Assembly (NCBI GenBank): GCA_013368375.1
Contig: JAACJP010000050.1
Coordinates: 124,001-188,000 of the forward strand
Source of the DNA: Tricholomella constricta
Taxonomy: Eukaryota; Basidiomycota; Agaricomycetes; Agaricales; Lyophyllaceae
Direction: 5' to 3'
Length of the DNA stretch: 64,000 bases
Under the pieces are notes generated by a model, which was given only the letters and a program-made list of their open reading frames with translations, was not told the origin of the DNA and made no database searches. Made by a program: the position numbers and the translations under genes. This document shows positions 27,733-41,100 of this stretch, piece after piece; position 1 is the first letter of the stretch; the number at the start of each line of letters is the position of its first letter.

Positions 27733-30700
27733 CTAGATAGTCCCATCCGCACAGCCCACCACCACCTCCTCATGGCTCAGCTGCATCGACATCGGGTTCT
27801 TCTCCGGCGTCGCAAGGCCCGCGAACTTGGGCGGCATTTGCCCCAGGAGGCCTTTAATCCCTGCCCCCGAGTCCGTCGCAGCGAGTGCAGCCCAGGCGCC
27901 CGTCAGCGCACTCACATCCGTGTCGATGTCAACTGGGCGTGGCGAAGGATCGCACACGACGGCGCCTTCATCGTCCTCACCTTCCTCCGCACCAGGCGCG
28001 AGAGGTGTTTCCTTGTCTTGATGCGTTGACATGAATATCTACATCGCCATCGCCGTCGCGGTCAGCCAGCCCCACCCAGACCCAGACCATGGAAACACTC
28101 ACCCTCCGATCCGCACCAGCCCTTGAGCTAAAGCGGGTAGCGGTGACGACCCGCCTCTTTCTTGGATCGACAGCACCGACGACCACATCCGGTGTTTCTA
28201 CGAGGGCCACGATGCGCGGTGGCGCGGTCAGGATCGCGGCTCGCCCGAAGCGCACAGCGAAGAGAGGGCCGGAGAGAGGCGTGCCGGTGCGCGATAAAGG
28301 GCTCATGACCGGTGTAGTGGGTGTGCGGGGTCCGCTGGAGCTCAGCCGGCTCTTTGACGAGGGCGTGGGTGCAATCAGGGAAGGCCTTCGGGCGGGTGTC
28401 GAGATGGCCGAGGATGACGAGGTAGAGCGCGCGAGGGAAGAGATGGTGCGTGGACGGGGCTGCGCGGCGGTTGAGATTGGAGAGTGGACTGAAAGAGGTG
28501 CCGCGGAAAGGGGGCCGGGCTTCTCGTCTTCACCTTCCTGCCACTGGAGATGAATTATTACGGACTTGGTCGCGCACTGTTGGTAATGAAATTATGTTAG
28601 CTGAGCGAAGCAATTATGGCAGGGGGGCTTTTACCGTCATTTGAGTACCCTTCGCCGCGAACCACCTAAAAGCGAATGTTGAACATCGATAACATGCGCC
28701 CCATTGCGATGACGTACTGTAGCATATTGTTCGGTGCTGCTCCAACATTGTACAGCCTCGAGTTCAGCGCCGGATCACCCCCACCCAACTCGGAAAGCTT
28801 GAACTGTGAGATCATCTCTCTCCGTTCTTCACAACACCTCGTCAGTCCGACGTCCCAATCTCCCTCACACGAACGAAACTACTCACTGATCGAAAAAACC
28901 CTGACAATACCATCAATCGTAACTCCCACAACCCTCTCGCCCTCTTCGCTGTTCCCGCCAGCGATGATCTGCACACCGATGTTGATAGTCGTCTGCTGAC
29001 CGAACCGCACAATCTTAGTGCCAGCCCGCCAGTCCCAGCACACGAGCGCCTTGTCCGCGCCTGCGGAAACCAGGTTCTTGGACGACAGCGCAACGGCGCG
29101 GATACCGTTTAGGTGCCCCGCGAGTTGTTGGAGGGGCGTGAAGGTCAAGGAGGAGAAGAGATGCACACGCCTGGAAGGACAACACGTCAGGACAGCGATA
29201 AAACTCCATGGAGGATCAGTGGACGTACCCAACGTCGTGGAAGCCCACCACAAACACCTCTGCGCACACGCAGTCAGTCATGGCACGTTCAAAGAATTAG
29301 GAAAAAAGACATGCAACGCACCTTCTTCGGCGAGGAAGTCCACGCAGCTCACAGGCTTTTTGACTTGCAGGCATTTCTTCATCTCCCCAGTCTCAATGTC
29401 CCAGAAGCGGATGGTCTCGTCGTAGCTGCCACTGATGAGGCGCTTGCCTCTCAGGAGGAGGGTCGTGCAAAAGTTGGTATGCCCGTGCAGGAATCGCAGC
29501 GTCTGCGGAAGGGCGTTGCGGAAGTTCGACTCCCGGTGGTGGAGCGAGCGGTACAGCGGCTCCCTGTGGTGAAACCATCAGGACAAGTGGGACTTTGTGG
29601 CTGAACGAATGAAGTGTGGAGACGTACCAGCCTTCGGGCGTGGGAGGGGGCTTGACAGGCACCGGATCCGTTGCGGTGATGCGCAGGCAGTGGTACCGCC
29701 AGAGCGCAGGGTGTTGCACCATCGTTCGCCACTGTTGGGACACCTAGAGAACGAAATAAGGTCAGGGAATGAAATTTTGCCAAAGTGGTTTTTGAACATA
29801 CTCCGCGTATGCCGACCAGCTCTTTGACGGTAAGCATTTTCAAGACACGGAACGCAAGGTCTGGGGCAAGGCGGCCCACAATATCGAAGGTGGAACGAGC
29901 GTATTTTTCAAGAAGTAGGATCTGCAAATGAATATCTCCGGGCAAGCAGGCTACTCCCAAATTTCATCAGCTCGGCAACACAAGAGAATACTCAGTAGCG
30001 TACAATCGAGAATGATAGCGATCCTAGGTATTTGTCGGTAAGGCACAGTATCATTCAAGATGAAAGCCAACTCACAGTCGCATGCGGCCCTCCCTGTTAA
30101 GGCCCCTCAACGCTTTCCTGACATCCCGCTCACTGAAATCATTCCCTTTGCCCTTCAACGCCCTGACAAGCCGCTTCCCGTAGTCATCAGTGCCATCTAA
30201 ATCATCATCGTCCGAGTCTTCATCGTCCCGATACCCGGCCCAGTATCCCTTCCGCTTTTTCCCACCACACACACACCGGTCATCATCTCCTACGCCAAGT
30301 GCATGTGAAATGTGGTGGTGGTGGTGGGACGACGATGTGGACGAGTTTTCGCGCAGGACCCGCACCTCCGCCTGCAGCGCGTGGAGCTGGGCAGCAGTAG
30401 ACGCCTGTGCACGCTCAAGCAGCCGCTTGTAGTGTAGAATCTTGCGCGTGTGCAACGCTTGCACACTTGCGAGCGCCGCCGCCATCTAGAGCCAGCTTGT
30501 TAATTCACCCCATCAAATATCAGAAGCACGATCCGCACCTCCTCGTCGACATTCCCGTCATCGGCGTCCGTCATGAGCTCCATTGTCATGTCGTCCGTCT
30601 CGCCCCCCCAGGATGAGAACGCCTGCATGGCACCAGTGCCGTTGAATACACTCGCGCTCGCGTTCAAGCTCTGCATGGCAGCACTCTCGGACAGCAGGCT

Positions 30701-31465
30701 CGGATTCTCGTGGAGCGTACCCTGCTGCGACCACGGCACATCGGGCAGAGGCTGCTTTGAGGGCGTCGACTGTGGGGTGGGGCGCTTCGATGACGGCTTC
30801 GAGGGCGTGTGGTTGAGGTTGCTGCTGGTGCTCGAGGTGAGGCTCATCATGCGTGGCGGCGTGCCCTGCGGCGTGGTCGAATGTTGGAGCTTCACTTTTG
30901 CTGCCTTGGGGCTGGGGGATGTGAGGTTGATGGAGGGCGACAATGTGGATAGGAGGGCTGGGGACTTTGCTGGGGTCGTGTTGGTTCGCCGAGGAGGGGT
31001 CATGGAGGTGATGCGTGCCCGCACGACAGGAGTCTCGGGCTTCGCTCCGGTCGCGGTAGTAGTCATGTACAGTGACGTGGAGCGTGCCGTGCGAATTGAA
31101 CCTGCGACCGAACCTCTTAGCTGCCTGCCAGCAGCGCGACCGGGCGGCGAAGGAGTCTTGGGCACAGCGGGCCTGGCGTTTGACGTCGAGTTTTTGACCG
31201 AGTCCACACGTGGAAAGGCCTGTGGTGGCGTTGAGATCCTTCGAGAAGCCAAGGAGGGGATCGATGACGATAGCCGTTTGGCTGCACTCGAAGGCAGAGG
31301 CATTGGCGTCGCATTAGGCGACCTCGAAGGTGTAGCATTCGACGGCGCTCGCGACCTCGAACTCAGAGCTGAGCTGGCCGTCGAAACCGAATTCGAGCGC
31401 GGCATAGACCGCGAAAATCGCGTGGACGTCTCAGAAGGCGCCTTTGATGATGATTTTGGCGGCAT
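27733..31465 (-). CDS. F-box/WD40-repeat protein with long disordered N-terminus
   Basis: A minus-strand multi-exon gene starts [20 protein letters not shown] (31465). About 310 Ser/Thr/Pro-rich residues precede a coiled coil (about 30.5-30.3 kb: [18 protein letters not shown] ... [11 protein letters not shown]), an acidic stretch ([15 protein letters not shown]) and an F-box ([20 protein letters not shown] ... [14 protein letters not shown]). WD40 repeats follow ([71 protein letters not shown]). The order F-box then WD40 is that of Cdc4/Fbw7/Met30-type SCF adaptors that recruit phosphorylated targets. A second Ser/Pro-rich segment interrupts the C-terminal repeats and the protein ends [12 protein letters not shown]. 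Several splice joins were checked in phase, including CTAG and GTAG acceptors around 30.0 kb; others are unverified. It is divergent from RPS30. Confidence 0.82.
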
Positions 31466-32645
31466 TTTCTCTCCGAGATTCTATTAAGCACTTAAGAAAC
31501 ACGTCGAATAGTCCCTATTAGATCCATTCAATGATCACAACAACAACAAAAAAGAAATTTCCTCATACTTTTACGCGCTCGTTACCCCTTGTTATCGCGC
31601 CTCGACGCCAATCCAGCCTTTCCTGGAAGCCTGTGGATTCCACGGATGAAGTGAACAAGTCGTTCTATTGACTTGGCTGGTATGAATGGTAGAGAACAGT
31701 AAATGAAAGAAAGCTAGAGAAAATCAAGAAAAGACTGGAAGTAAACTTGTGGAAACACCGAGGAACCACTATAACGTGTGGTTGCCTTTGTGTTCAGTTG
31801 TTTACCAGTGGCGTTGGTACCTGATCGTGTTAGGCCCGCCCCCACGGAAGCATTTCCCTGACTTAAGATACCTGCCATGGATATTAAACAAAGTCCCGAG
31901 CCTTGGTCACGGCCAATGGCGAATAATGGACTTGTCGAGACATCAGGCATTGGGGCGTTGCATACTTTGGAAAATTTTATAGGCAGACCTTGAAAGGAGG
32001 TGAAAAATCTTCCCCTGCCCTAACAAAGACAGAGAATATGCATTGTACGGAAAAGATAGATTCTGCATGGAATAAGCTTGGTACCAGCTCAGATATAATT
32101 CGTCATGCACGGCTTTCACTTTGAAGCTTGTTTCGTGTAGAATCGACTCTGAATCGTAGCTTCGAAACAACCAAAGTAGTGCAATATCAGTCCCTCCAGT
32201 TGATTGAGGAACCTGAAGCAAGGCTTGCCACAGTAAATTAAGAGGCCCGGGGTGAGCAGTGTGGGCTGATATATGGTTGTTCCGGACTCAAGAAACCTAA
32301 GTAAGGGCATCGAGGTAGAAAGAGCCAACATGATTCAACCAGTAGAGTTATTGGCGGATGCTCCAATTCAATATAGGCTTAATTACCTTACCTTACCTTA
32401 CCAAGCTCCCGGGGAGCTCGAGTGTGCACAGTCTTCGAAAATTCTTATTCAGTTAGATCGAAACTGAACCAGGTGCTTCAAGTTCAAGTTGGGCCTGGGG
32501 CATGGTCACGGCCGCGGAGTCGATATTAGAGGTCACGTGGTCACTAAAAATGAAACCCCGAAACCTTAAATGAAAGGACTGTACAGTTATCGACAAGCAA
32601 ATCAATCGGCATTGCGCAAGACGACCTCCGCAACCTCAAGACAAC
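31466..32645. other. Long divergent intergenic region upstream of RPS30
   Basis: About 1.2 kb between the F-box/WD40 gene and RPS30. It contains a short (TTACC)n run near 32384-32402 and a palindromic GTCACGTGGTCAC site with a CACGTG core at about 32532, ~110 bp before the RPS30 start. Short ORFs on both strands lack recognisable motifs. Confidence 0.5.
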
Positions 32646-33203
32646 ATGGGAAAAGGTACGACCTTCCTTCCCCTCGTCCCTCTACACATCGCTCATTGCC
32701 ATGCCACTGGCCGCTCTCGCAATTCATAGTTCACGGCTCCCTCGCCCGTGCTGGTAAAGTCAAATCGCAGACACCAAAGGTCGAGAAGCAAGAAAAGAAA
32801 AAGACACCCAAGGGCCGTGCCAAGAAGAGGATCTTGTACAACCGTCGGTGAGCAGCCCTTGTCCCTCCGCTTTCTCGTGCATGGATTGCTGATTCAACTG
32901 TCACTACAGCTTTGTTAATGTAACAACACTCCCTGGCGGCAAGCGGAGGATGTTAGTGTTTTTTAATCCTCTTGCCTACTCTCTTCTGCGTCTCTGTCTG
33001 TCTACGACTGCGCGCGCCCGAACGGATGATACACACCAAACAAGCATAGTTCACACTGAATCAAACGTGTTGATAAACATGCATCTAAAGTCTTTCGCTC
33101 CTATCTGATTCTCTCCCACCCTTTCTCCTCTCCTCGCCCTCCTTCCAACATCCACGCTAACCCACTCCTCCTCCTCTTTAGGAACCCCAACCCCGAGAAA
33201 TAA
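32646..33203 (+). CDS. RPS30: 40S ribosomal protein eS30
   Basis: Four exons (32646-32655, 32730-32847, 32910-32951, 33182-33203) encode 63 aa. It reads [22 protein letters not shown], then the Lys-rich [20 protein letters not shown] and ends RRMNPNPEK, the fungal form of eS30, a small-subunit protein near the mRNA entry channel. No ubiquitin-like fusion is present, unlike animal FAU, and this is usual in fungi. The first coding exon is only 10 nt. The third intron (GTTAGT donor, ~230 nt) is much longer than others in the window, and its acceptor at 33180-33181 restores the conserved C-terminus. Intron-rich, very short exons are typical of ribosomal protein genes. Confidence 0.96.
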
Positions 33204-33976
33204 AAGCCCCGCACGCGCCCAGCCCGCGACGTACCCCCACGCACAGAGACGGCCATCGCAGCAGGAGAGGGAGGGCGGCGATGGTGTGGTGTGGTGGTGG
33301 TGGTGGAGTCGGCTTTCTTCCCCATCTCTTTCTTTCTTTTTATTGCTTTGCACCGCCCACCGCTTCTGCATACACTACATGCTACACTATGCGCAATCCA
33401 AGATATGACCCAGGCCCTCCCAGCATCGCGTATGTGCATGTGAGCTTTCAGTCTGTGAATCCCTTGAGGACGAAGATTATCTTCGGACGTTGTCTCTGCG
33501 ATGGGCTGTTGAAACACAGTTCACCTATGATTGGGGTGAATCGACGATGTACGCTACGTAGCAGCTTGTATCCACAGACTTCGTGCACGACACACATTGG
33601 TGTGAAGTCTTTCCAAGCGCTGTTTTATTTAACCTCTAATATCGGGCGCACCGTTCGATTGTGCATCGTGGTTGCTCGCACTAGGATCTGAGGAAAAACA
33701 ACCTCGGGTGAAGTAGGAGGAAGTTCCGCAGCAACATTTCTGCGCACCAAAGTGACTTCTTTTTAGAGGTGGTGGAGGTGGCGAAGTTTCTGTAAAAGTG
33801 TCGTTACATGTCCAACATATATGCCAAGCTGCAGAACTAGGTCGAAATGATGATTGAGATCCCATATTCACAGATTCCAGTGTCCATTCAGAGTCCCTCC
33901 TCTTTTCTTGTTACGCATCCTATTGTACTAATTACCTTGTCGTACAGGAACCCAGTTCGCATTTCGAGGGTGTATA
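33204..33976. other. Convergent intergenic region
   Basis: 773 bp between the RPS30 and SDR stops. No gene was recognised; a TGG/TGT-rich simple stretch lies near 33283-33308. Confidence 0.45.
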
Positions 33977-35183
33977 TTAGTCAAAATTAACGCCACAGCT
34001 AACATCCTTCCACTCATCGAGCGCCTTCAAAATCTTGTTACACTGTGCCCTCACATCATGTTCCGCATCTTCGCCGAGCACAAGATATCCCGGCCACGTC
34101 CGACCTTTTGCGACGCCTTCCCCTCTAACCACATCTATCACCGCCTCCATTGCCTTGTCCGGGTCTCCTTTTTCGTTGCCAGCAACTGCTTGGTTCCGGG
34201 ATGCGCTCGTCTGGCGCATGGCGTCGTAGGCAGCGATAGGGTTTTGGGTATTGAACGCCTGGGCGTATATTCCCTCGGTACGGAACGAACCAGGGGCAAC
34301 GAGCAAGACGCGAATGTTGAACTGCGCCAACTCGGCAGAAAGTGTTTCGGTCAAAGCTAAATTTGCGCGTCATGAAACATTAGAATTCAGCATAGTGAAC
34401 AGTCGGGCTTACAGTGAACAGCGGCCTTCGAGGCTGCATAAGGACCTGTGTTTCTGTTTCACGAGAAAATTCATGATAAGAGATTGGATGACTTTACCTA
34501 TGCCCTTTAAGGAATTATGAGGCCTGACATTCTTACTGCCGTGGGGGTAAACTCACAGGGATCGTTCTCCATCCAGATCGACTGCCCAAAATCACCATCA
34601 ACGCATCCTTACTCGCGCGTAGATGGGGTAAGGCTGCCACGGTCATATCCACCATACCAAACACATTGGGCTCAAATTGCTTTCGCAGGTGCGCAGATCT
34701 ACGAAATTATTCCTGTAATCATTGTGATGAATATTACTCAGGGGACAAAAACGTACCCTCCCTCCTCCAGAATGCTGTGATACCCAACACCTGGAAATAC
34801 AAAGATTCACTGGACTCCTACGGGTCGCGAAGCAAGTCGCGACTGACCGGCATTGTTGACTAGAACATCAATCTGACCCCATACAGCAGCAGCCTCATCG
34901 GTCTTGGCCCTCAGAGCCGCTTCTCCTTCCGTAACATCAAGTTGGAGAGTATGGAGATTGTGGCGAACTTTGGGATCACAGCTCGCAGCGAGAGCTTCCA
35001 ACTTTTCGGATGTTCTCGCGGTCGCAATGACGCGGTCGCCGCGTCGAAGCGCTGAAGTAACAAGGCGCCGGCCGAACCCAGACGAAGTTCCTGTATTGGT
35101 TGAGGTATGAGTGGAACGGTGGTTAATTGACATGGTTGGCCCATTAGTGGCTCACCAGTGATTAGCCAGACTCTGGATGCCAT
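33977..35183 (-). CDS. Short-chain dehydrogenase/reductase (classical SDR)
   Basis: A minus-strand gene with at least five introns starts MASRVWLITG (35183). The cofactor motif TGxxxGxG is present as ITGTSSGFGRRL once the first intron is removed. NNAG is present in LVNNAG; catalytic Ser in MVILGSRSG; and YxxxK in GPYAASKAA, split from the following LTETLSAELAQFNIRVLLVA by another intron. The downstream PGSFRTEG fits the classical SDR substrate loop. These NAD(P)H enzymes oxidise or reduce alcohols, aldehydes or ketones; the substrate is not predictable. After NNAG a short exon (VGYHSILEEG) and an acceptor GTAG near 34690 are needed to continue into LRKQFEPNVFGM. The predicted protein is cytosolic, without signal or TM segments, and all catalytic residues are present. 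Confidence 0.85.
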
Positions 35184-35821
35184 GATACGTTGAGGTCAGG
35201 CTTCGACGGCGATAACCGGGATGCTATACTGGAAGAGCACCAGAGCAAAAGTCCCGAGTCAGCGTCGGCCGGATGAACAAGCGGAGAGCTCCCCCAGGGG
35301 TGATGAATTGGCAACTCATACGGTTGCGATCAGCGTCATTGATCGGCAATAGTTCAGGATTTATCGAATATTTTTCATTGAGCCCAATCGTGCTCAAAGT
35401 ATATGTCTGAAGATGAAGTATTTCCAGAACGCGCTGGGACGCGCCGCCCTATGGAAGCGACACATGAGATAGAATCATAATATAACCTGGAAAGATATTT
35501 TTTGCCCAAGGTGACTGTCGACTATAATTCTGAGTGGCCCATGGGCCTTGGGGACAGGGATTTGGCGGGCAAGGCGGATATGATCCAGCATATCCGGATA
35601 TGGGTCCCGGGATGTCGATGATGCAAGATGCATGATGGCCGAATCGTGGGAGATCGATTGCGTCTCCGAGTCCTTGAACAGGTCTGCAGCTGCCTCTACC
35701 TACAGCTCTATACCACATCGAATCTACGTTGTATAAATACGGGTACTCGTGCTTCTGTCAAGACTCAATATTCAATACTCAGGGTTCATATTCTGCAGTA
35801 AACGACCAAATCTTCTACAAC
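35184..35821. other. Intergenic region
   Basis: Between the SDR start and the F-box pseudogene. No gene recognised. Confidence 0.45.
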
Positions 35822-37446
35822 ATGGAATTCGACAGTGTTGGACCAGGTGAGATTTCTCAACTCCTGGACGTTGTCACTTTCTTAATAATACGACCCCGTA
35901 GTGCGGCCATTTTCCCTCCATACCGACGTAGCGTCTTTGCCCCTGACGAGGACGCTGTTCGGGCGGTGGGCTATGCGAGGATTCAAAATGAGATCACCGC
36001 ACTACCAGCAGCGATAAGGACATGGAATGGACGCTATTACACCATGAGCTTCTCTGCTCGACTCTCTCCGGAACTCCTCATCGCGATCTCTAAGTTAGTT
36101 GCGGAGGCGAGGGTACTACTTCCAAGAGGAACTGGCAAATTCCATTGGATATGTGTCTCTCATGTTGCTCCCATTGGCGGCGCGTCGCATTAGCCTGTCC
36201 CAGCTTGTGGAGGAACATTACTTTCCCGCATCGGTCTGCTCGATCATTTTGGCCCGCTCACGAACGACATTCTTGAACATAGATTTCAACGTCAGATTTT
36301 ATAGCTCTGGCGATGTGGCTATATTACTGGAGAACATGGGTCGCATCCAGGAATTCCAATTCCGTTGTTATCCCGACATAGATTACCATTATGCTCATCA
36401 GAACCTTGCTTTAAGTACACTCGGCGAAATCCACGCGGCTCCCCTTCTCGAAAGGTGTACAATCAAATTCCTTGGGAATAGGTTTCCTAAGATGCCTGAT
36501 TCATTTCTGTCAGACGCTCCTCGGCTTGGCTCCCTCGACCTCACATGTTGCGGATTGCCCAAACCCTTCCCTACATTTCCCGCGCTCACGACACTATGCC
36601 TCGAGGATGTCTCTACCTCCACTTCGCGGCGGGAGATATTCGATATCCTCAGCAGGTTTCCCCTTCTCAAGAGTCTCACCCTAATTCGAGTCTTTAACGC
36701 CAGCTCAGATACCAACGAAAGCCTACCTCCAGTTACTTTCCCTTACCTGCGCCAACTCAGGATCGAGACGACTGTGCTCACCTGTATGACTGTCATCCAC
36801 AATCTCGCGTACCCTACCACTGCGCATGTCTTCCTGACCCTCCATTCGTCATGCAAGTCCTTCAAAGCCTGGGCATTGCGTTGGGCAAACGAGTGGAACC
36901 CGTATCCTGCTGTGCAGTGTTCGGCACTCATTCAGGAGTGCTTTTTAGAGCATGGAGTCAACCTGGAACAATATCATATCTACGAGAGACCGTCCCCAAC
37001 CTGGAGGTTGACATGTCGATAGCACGCTACGGGCTGCCCTTGACTGAAGTCTGCCAGGGAATCAACAACATGTTGAGCCCATTGCCTTTCCACTCTCTGA
37101 TAGCCCTTCAGGTCACCCATTTGGACTTTACACCGACCCACTTCGGCAACTTGGAGCGCCTTAAATTCATTAGGTCACAGGATACCAAAGCGGATTCCTC
37201 GATGCCCTGTCCATCCGCACCTCTATCAATTGGCTGCAGGTTGCCATGCCCATCCGTTCCTTCGTGGCACTTCAATACCTGGCGATCCTTGAGTGGGTGT
37301 TCCCAGACAATGTTGATCCAGAGCAGTTAACACTGGCGCTGCTTGGTCGTCAGAGATCAGGTCTACCTCTTCAAGAGCTGCATCTCTCTGGCAGCACCAT
37401 TACTAGTGCGATGGTGGCGGATCTGCGTGAATTGGCCGCGAAGTAG
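35822..37446 (+). pseudogene. F-box/LRR-like pseudogene with several frameshifts
   Basis: The order of motifs is that of agaricomycete F-box proteins: an N-terminal region ending LSPELLIAISKL, the HV.SHWRRVALACPSLW signature, then leucine-rich segments (LGSLDLTCCGLP, LTTLCLEDV, LLKSLTLIRV, LRQLRIETTV) and a final FVALQYLAILEWVF ... LQELHLSG. These lie in different frames. One base appears to be missing near 36163, just before SHWRRV; another shift occurs near 36250-36275 before RTTFLNIDF; a third near 36990-37010; a fourth near 37190-37245. None coincides with a plausible intron. The frame changes inside conserved motifs argue for decay, although assembly errors could mimic this. Confidence 0.7.
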
Positions 37447-38199
37447 TCTACCTATAGGATCAAAGGCTTGACAATGGTGTTTTAAGGTGTTTTGATGCCG
37501 CTTCAAGGATGTGTTGAATTAGGTCAGTGACGCTTTGAAGTCTGGCATCTTAGTAATTCGCGTTACAAACGTTTGGGCACCGTTGTTGGCTGTACTTACT
37601 TTATTCCCTTCGACCAAGCCAATCTTGGCTACAACTTCATCTGAATTTAAAATGGACCGTGAAAAATGTGAGGAGAGGACTTGCGAGGTTCGATTAAATT
37701 ATCTGTCTGGGTGACGTGCTCCTGACACGATCACTTCAAGCAGCGCAAGGGTTGTTTGCCAGCACCAAAGTGTAGTGTACCAGCTTTCGATAAAGAGCCG
37801 TTTAGGGCATCTGCATATACAACGATTTAACAACGAGCCAAGTCACGGCCTCAGGATTCATGATGGGCATGTTGTCAACTCTCGAAAAGGTCAAGCAGAA
37901 GTGAGCAAGCTATCTTTTCAGGCAATATGCGTTGGTGGTGTCGCTTGTTGAGCTTTGAGAACCATTCTTGGCTCCAGACGATTTCACTAAACAAGAACGC
38001 GTTGTGTGGCGTTGTTTTTGTCTGTCAATGGTTTACCTCAGCACGTGTTTCAACTCTTGTTTGGTAATTCTCTTCTAGTTTGAAGGGTTCTCTCTTCACG
38101 TAGTGAGATTCTGTATCCTATACGGCCGCAGCTTCATTGCTGGTAGAAGGTAAGTTGCTTTCCCAGCAGTAATGCTTCAAATCCAGATGATCCATAGTC
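37447..38199. other. Intergenic region upstream of the chromodomain-like gene
   Basis: 753 bp with no recognised gene; presumed promoter of the downstream gene. Confidence 0.45.
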
Positions 38200-41100
38200 A
38201 TGTCGGACGATGCAGCGTCCGTCGGGTCGGACGATCAAGTTTACGAGCGCAAAACACAATCCCAATTCGTGCCGCAAGATGACGACGCGGAGGTGCTGTG
38301 GGAGGTCGTCGAGATCACTGGAGAGAAGCCGAGACACTACAAGGTGCTCTGGGCTGGTGTCGATCCGAAGACAGGCAAGCCGTGGGCGCAAAGCTGGGTC
38401 GCGAAGCGCGACTGCACCGACGACCTGGTCGTAGAATGGAAGCGAAAGCAAGCTCTGAAGAAGAAGAAGGCCGAAGACAAGAAGGGTATGTTTGGATTAT
38501 CTAGACCTCTATTGCGCTAATGATATCCCGGTAAATAAACGGATTTGAACAGCCTCGAAAAAGTCGCGTGCATCAGCCATATCCCGCGTTTCGGCAGCCT
38601 CTCGCGGATCCACAGCCTCCTCTTCCACCGCGACCAAACGTAGCACACGACTTGGAAGTGCCACTACTGCTCGGGTCAATCAACATGGGAAACGCACGCA
38701 TAGCTCGGCCCTGGGGGGCTCACACAACCACAATTTACCTGAAGCTCAGCAGCTGGCCACTCCTGTGCGGCCGGCTAAGAAGCGGAAAGTCGATTTGCCG
38801 AAAGTGAAGGCGGAATCCAGCTTAGAGCCGGAGAGCTTTGAGGTGCGACCGGTCGGGAAGAGAAAGAAGGTGTCCCGGGAAACAGATAACGAAGATGAAG
38901 GGCAGGAGGAACCACCATGGCATGACGAGCCTGTTACATTAACGAACGGAGGGGTGGATCGAGGAAAACGGAGAACGCCTGAGAAGCAGGAGGAGGAAGA
39001 AAGCTCGGAGGAGGAGCAAGACCATCCACCCCCCGCGAAGCCACTTCCAAGCAAGTCCAAGCAGAAACCAAAAACTGACTACCCCGCCGCGCAACACACA
39101 CCTCCCGCCTCGACCCCTGAGCCGGCGTACTTCAAGTACAAATCTGGTAAAATAACGACACCCAAGGAGAAGCGTCCGCCGTCTTCACCGGCTGCTGAAT
39201 CTTCTTCATCCTCGGATGAGGTCGCCGTCGTAGTTCCCCATCGCTCCCATCCAACTTCGCCACGGACATCTCGCTCCCACTGCATTTCTCAAGGGACCAT
39301 TGAGCGCCTTCAAGAATTTGAAAGTGATTTGCGCGCAGCGGAGGAAGGCCATCAGCTTCCTGCATCCGCACAACGAGAATCCCAGGACGAGATTGTACAT
39401 CAAATGTACGATGAGTTTATTGATTTCAACGCGCCGCCTGCCTCCACCGCCACTAAGGGCAAAAGCCGCGTGTCGACTGCTACAAGCAAAGGCGAAGATG
39501 ATTCCTACCGCCAAGGCATCGTCCCAGAGACCGAGACCGAGCAGTCCCAATCACAGTCGCAGTCGCAACCACTCCCATCGCCACCAGTCCAGCTCCATGT
39601 ACACGAGCTTCAGCAGGACGCCGTACTCGAACCATCCTCATCCCCACAAGAGGCACACAAATCCAGACCGCAGCCGAAGCTGGCCCGCGAGCCCACCGTC
39701 GTACTTTCCCAATCCCAAATGCTCTTCACCCCTGCGCGTTCCTCCCTCATCTCAAAAATGAAGCCGCGCACCCCTGGATCGAGCTCGCGCTTCTCCGTCA
39801 TTGACGATGACATTGCGGCTCCAGACTTTGCCTATCACAGTCTGGAGCTTGAGGTGCACATGGAAGTGGATGAAGAGGAGCAAGAGCAGAACGAGGACAA
39901 GGGTCAGGAGGCGGAGGATCAGGATGAAGATGAAGGGAAGAAGAAAGAGGAGGTAACAGAGGCTCAGGTGGAAGCAGTTTCCCGGAGTACGAGCAAAACT
40001 GGCTCGCGGACAAACTCGGGGACGATGCGCCCTCTCCCTATGCTCTCGCCGTCCAACTTTGCACCGCATCTTCCAAGCGCAAGTTCGAGCACGAGTGTCA
40101 ACGGGGTTGGTATCGATGGTGCAGGACAGGCAGAACAGGACGATGAGGCTGAAGAGGTGGCGGAGCTGATGAGTTCGATCGAGCAGTTCAGTTCTCCGGA
40201 GAAGGGAGGGCGGAGCCGGGGGAGTGGAACTGCGGTAAGGCGGGACAAGGGTAAAGGCAAGGCGCGGGCGACAGACTCGGATGCTAATGCGGAGGGTTCT
40301 GTCACCGATCATGATGAGGATGGGGAGCAGGAAGAGCACGGGGCAGACCTGGTGAAGGTGGTTCGCGAGCGTGGGCAGCAACTTGCGGAACAGGCGCGTG
40401 CGGAACGGCTGAAGCGGCAACGAGAGATCACGGGCGAGTTGGGAGAGGGCAAGAAACGGACCTTGACTGACTTGTTGGGTACGGAACGGAAGATAAAGAA
40501 CCGGGAGAGACGCGAGAGAGAGCAGGTGAGAGAGAAGGCGAGGATGCGACGCTTGCGCCAGGGTTCGGAGATATTAGAGGTGGCGAGGGAGAAGGAGAGG
40601 GAGATTGAGCGAAGGAGAGCGGAGAAAGAGAAGGAAAGGGAAAGGGCAATGATGGCACTGCGTCAGGAAGAAGAGGAGTCGACACAGGATTTGACGATGG
40701 AGGTGGCGGAGATGAGGCCCATGGAAACTGTGAGCATGGACTTGGGACAGGATGCCCAGCCCGAAGCCGGCGCTACTAGCGAGGTCAGTTTGCATTGGAC
40801 TGGAATCATGGTTCGAAGACTAAAATTCTGCGCATATCACAGGTACCAGATCTCGAGCCGCAACTGGAAACAGAGGTGAGGGAAGAAACCAGCGAGGAAG
40901 TCCGCGCACGCTCGAAATCAAAGTCTAGCTCCGTTGCTGGCAGGGTTGGGAAGCCACGACCACTTGAGAACGATATAGTTGTTCCTTCCACTGCACCCAT
41001 CTTGTCATCACGTCAGAATACACCCGACGGTATTGACGAGGTGCGCCAAATTACAAGCATATCGTTTGCTGATTGTTCATTCTGACTGCTTCTTAGGCAC

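Noticed and set aside
30573..31487. 304-codon plus-strand ORF
   Set aside because: It lies opposite the low-complexity Ser/Thr/Pro-rich exon of the F-box/WD40 gene, where antisense frames stay open because of composition.
39752..40420. 222-codon minus-strand ORF opposite the chromodomain-like gene
   Set aside because: It is an antisense shadow of the acidic, repetitive coding exon; no motif.
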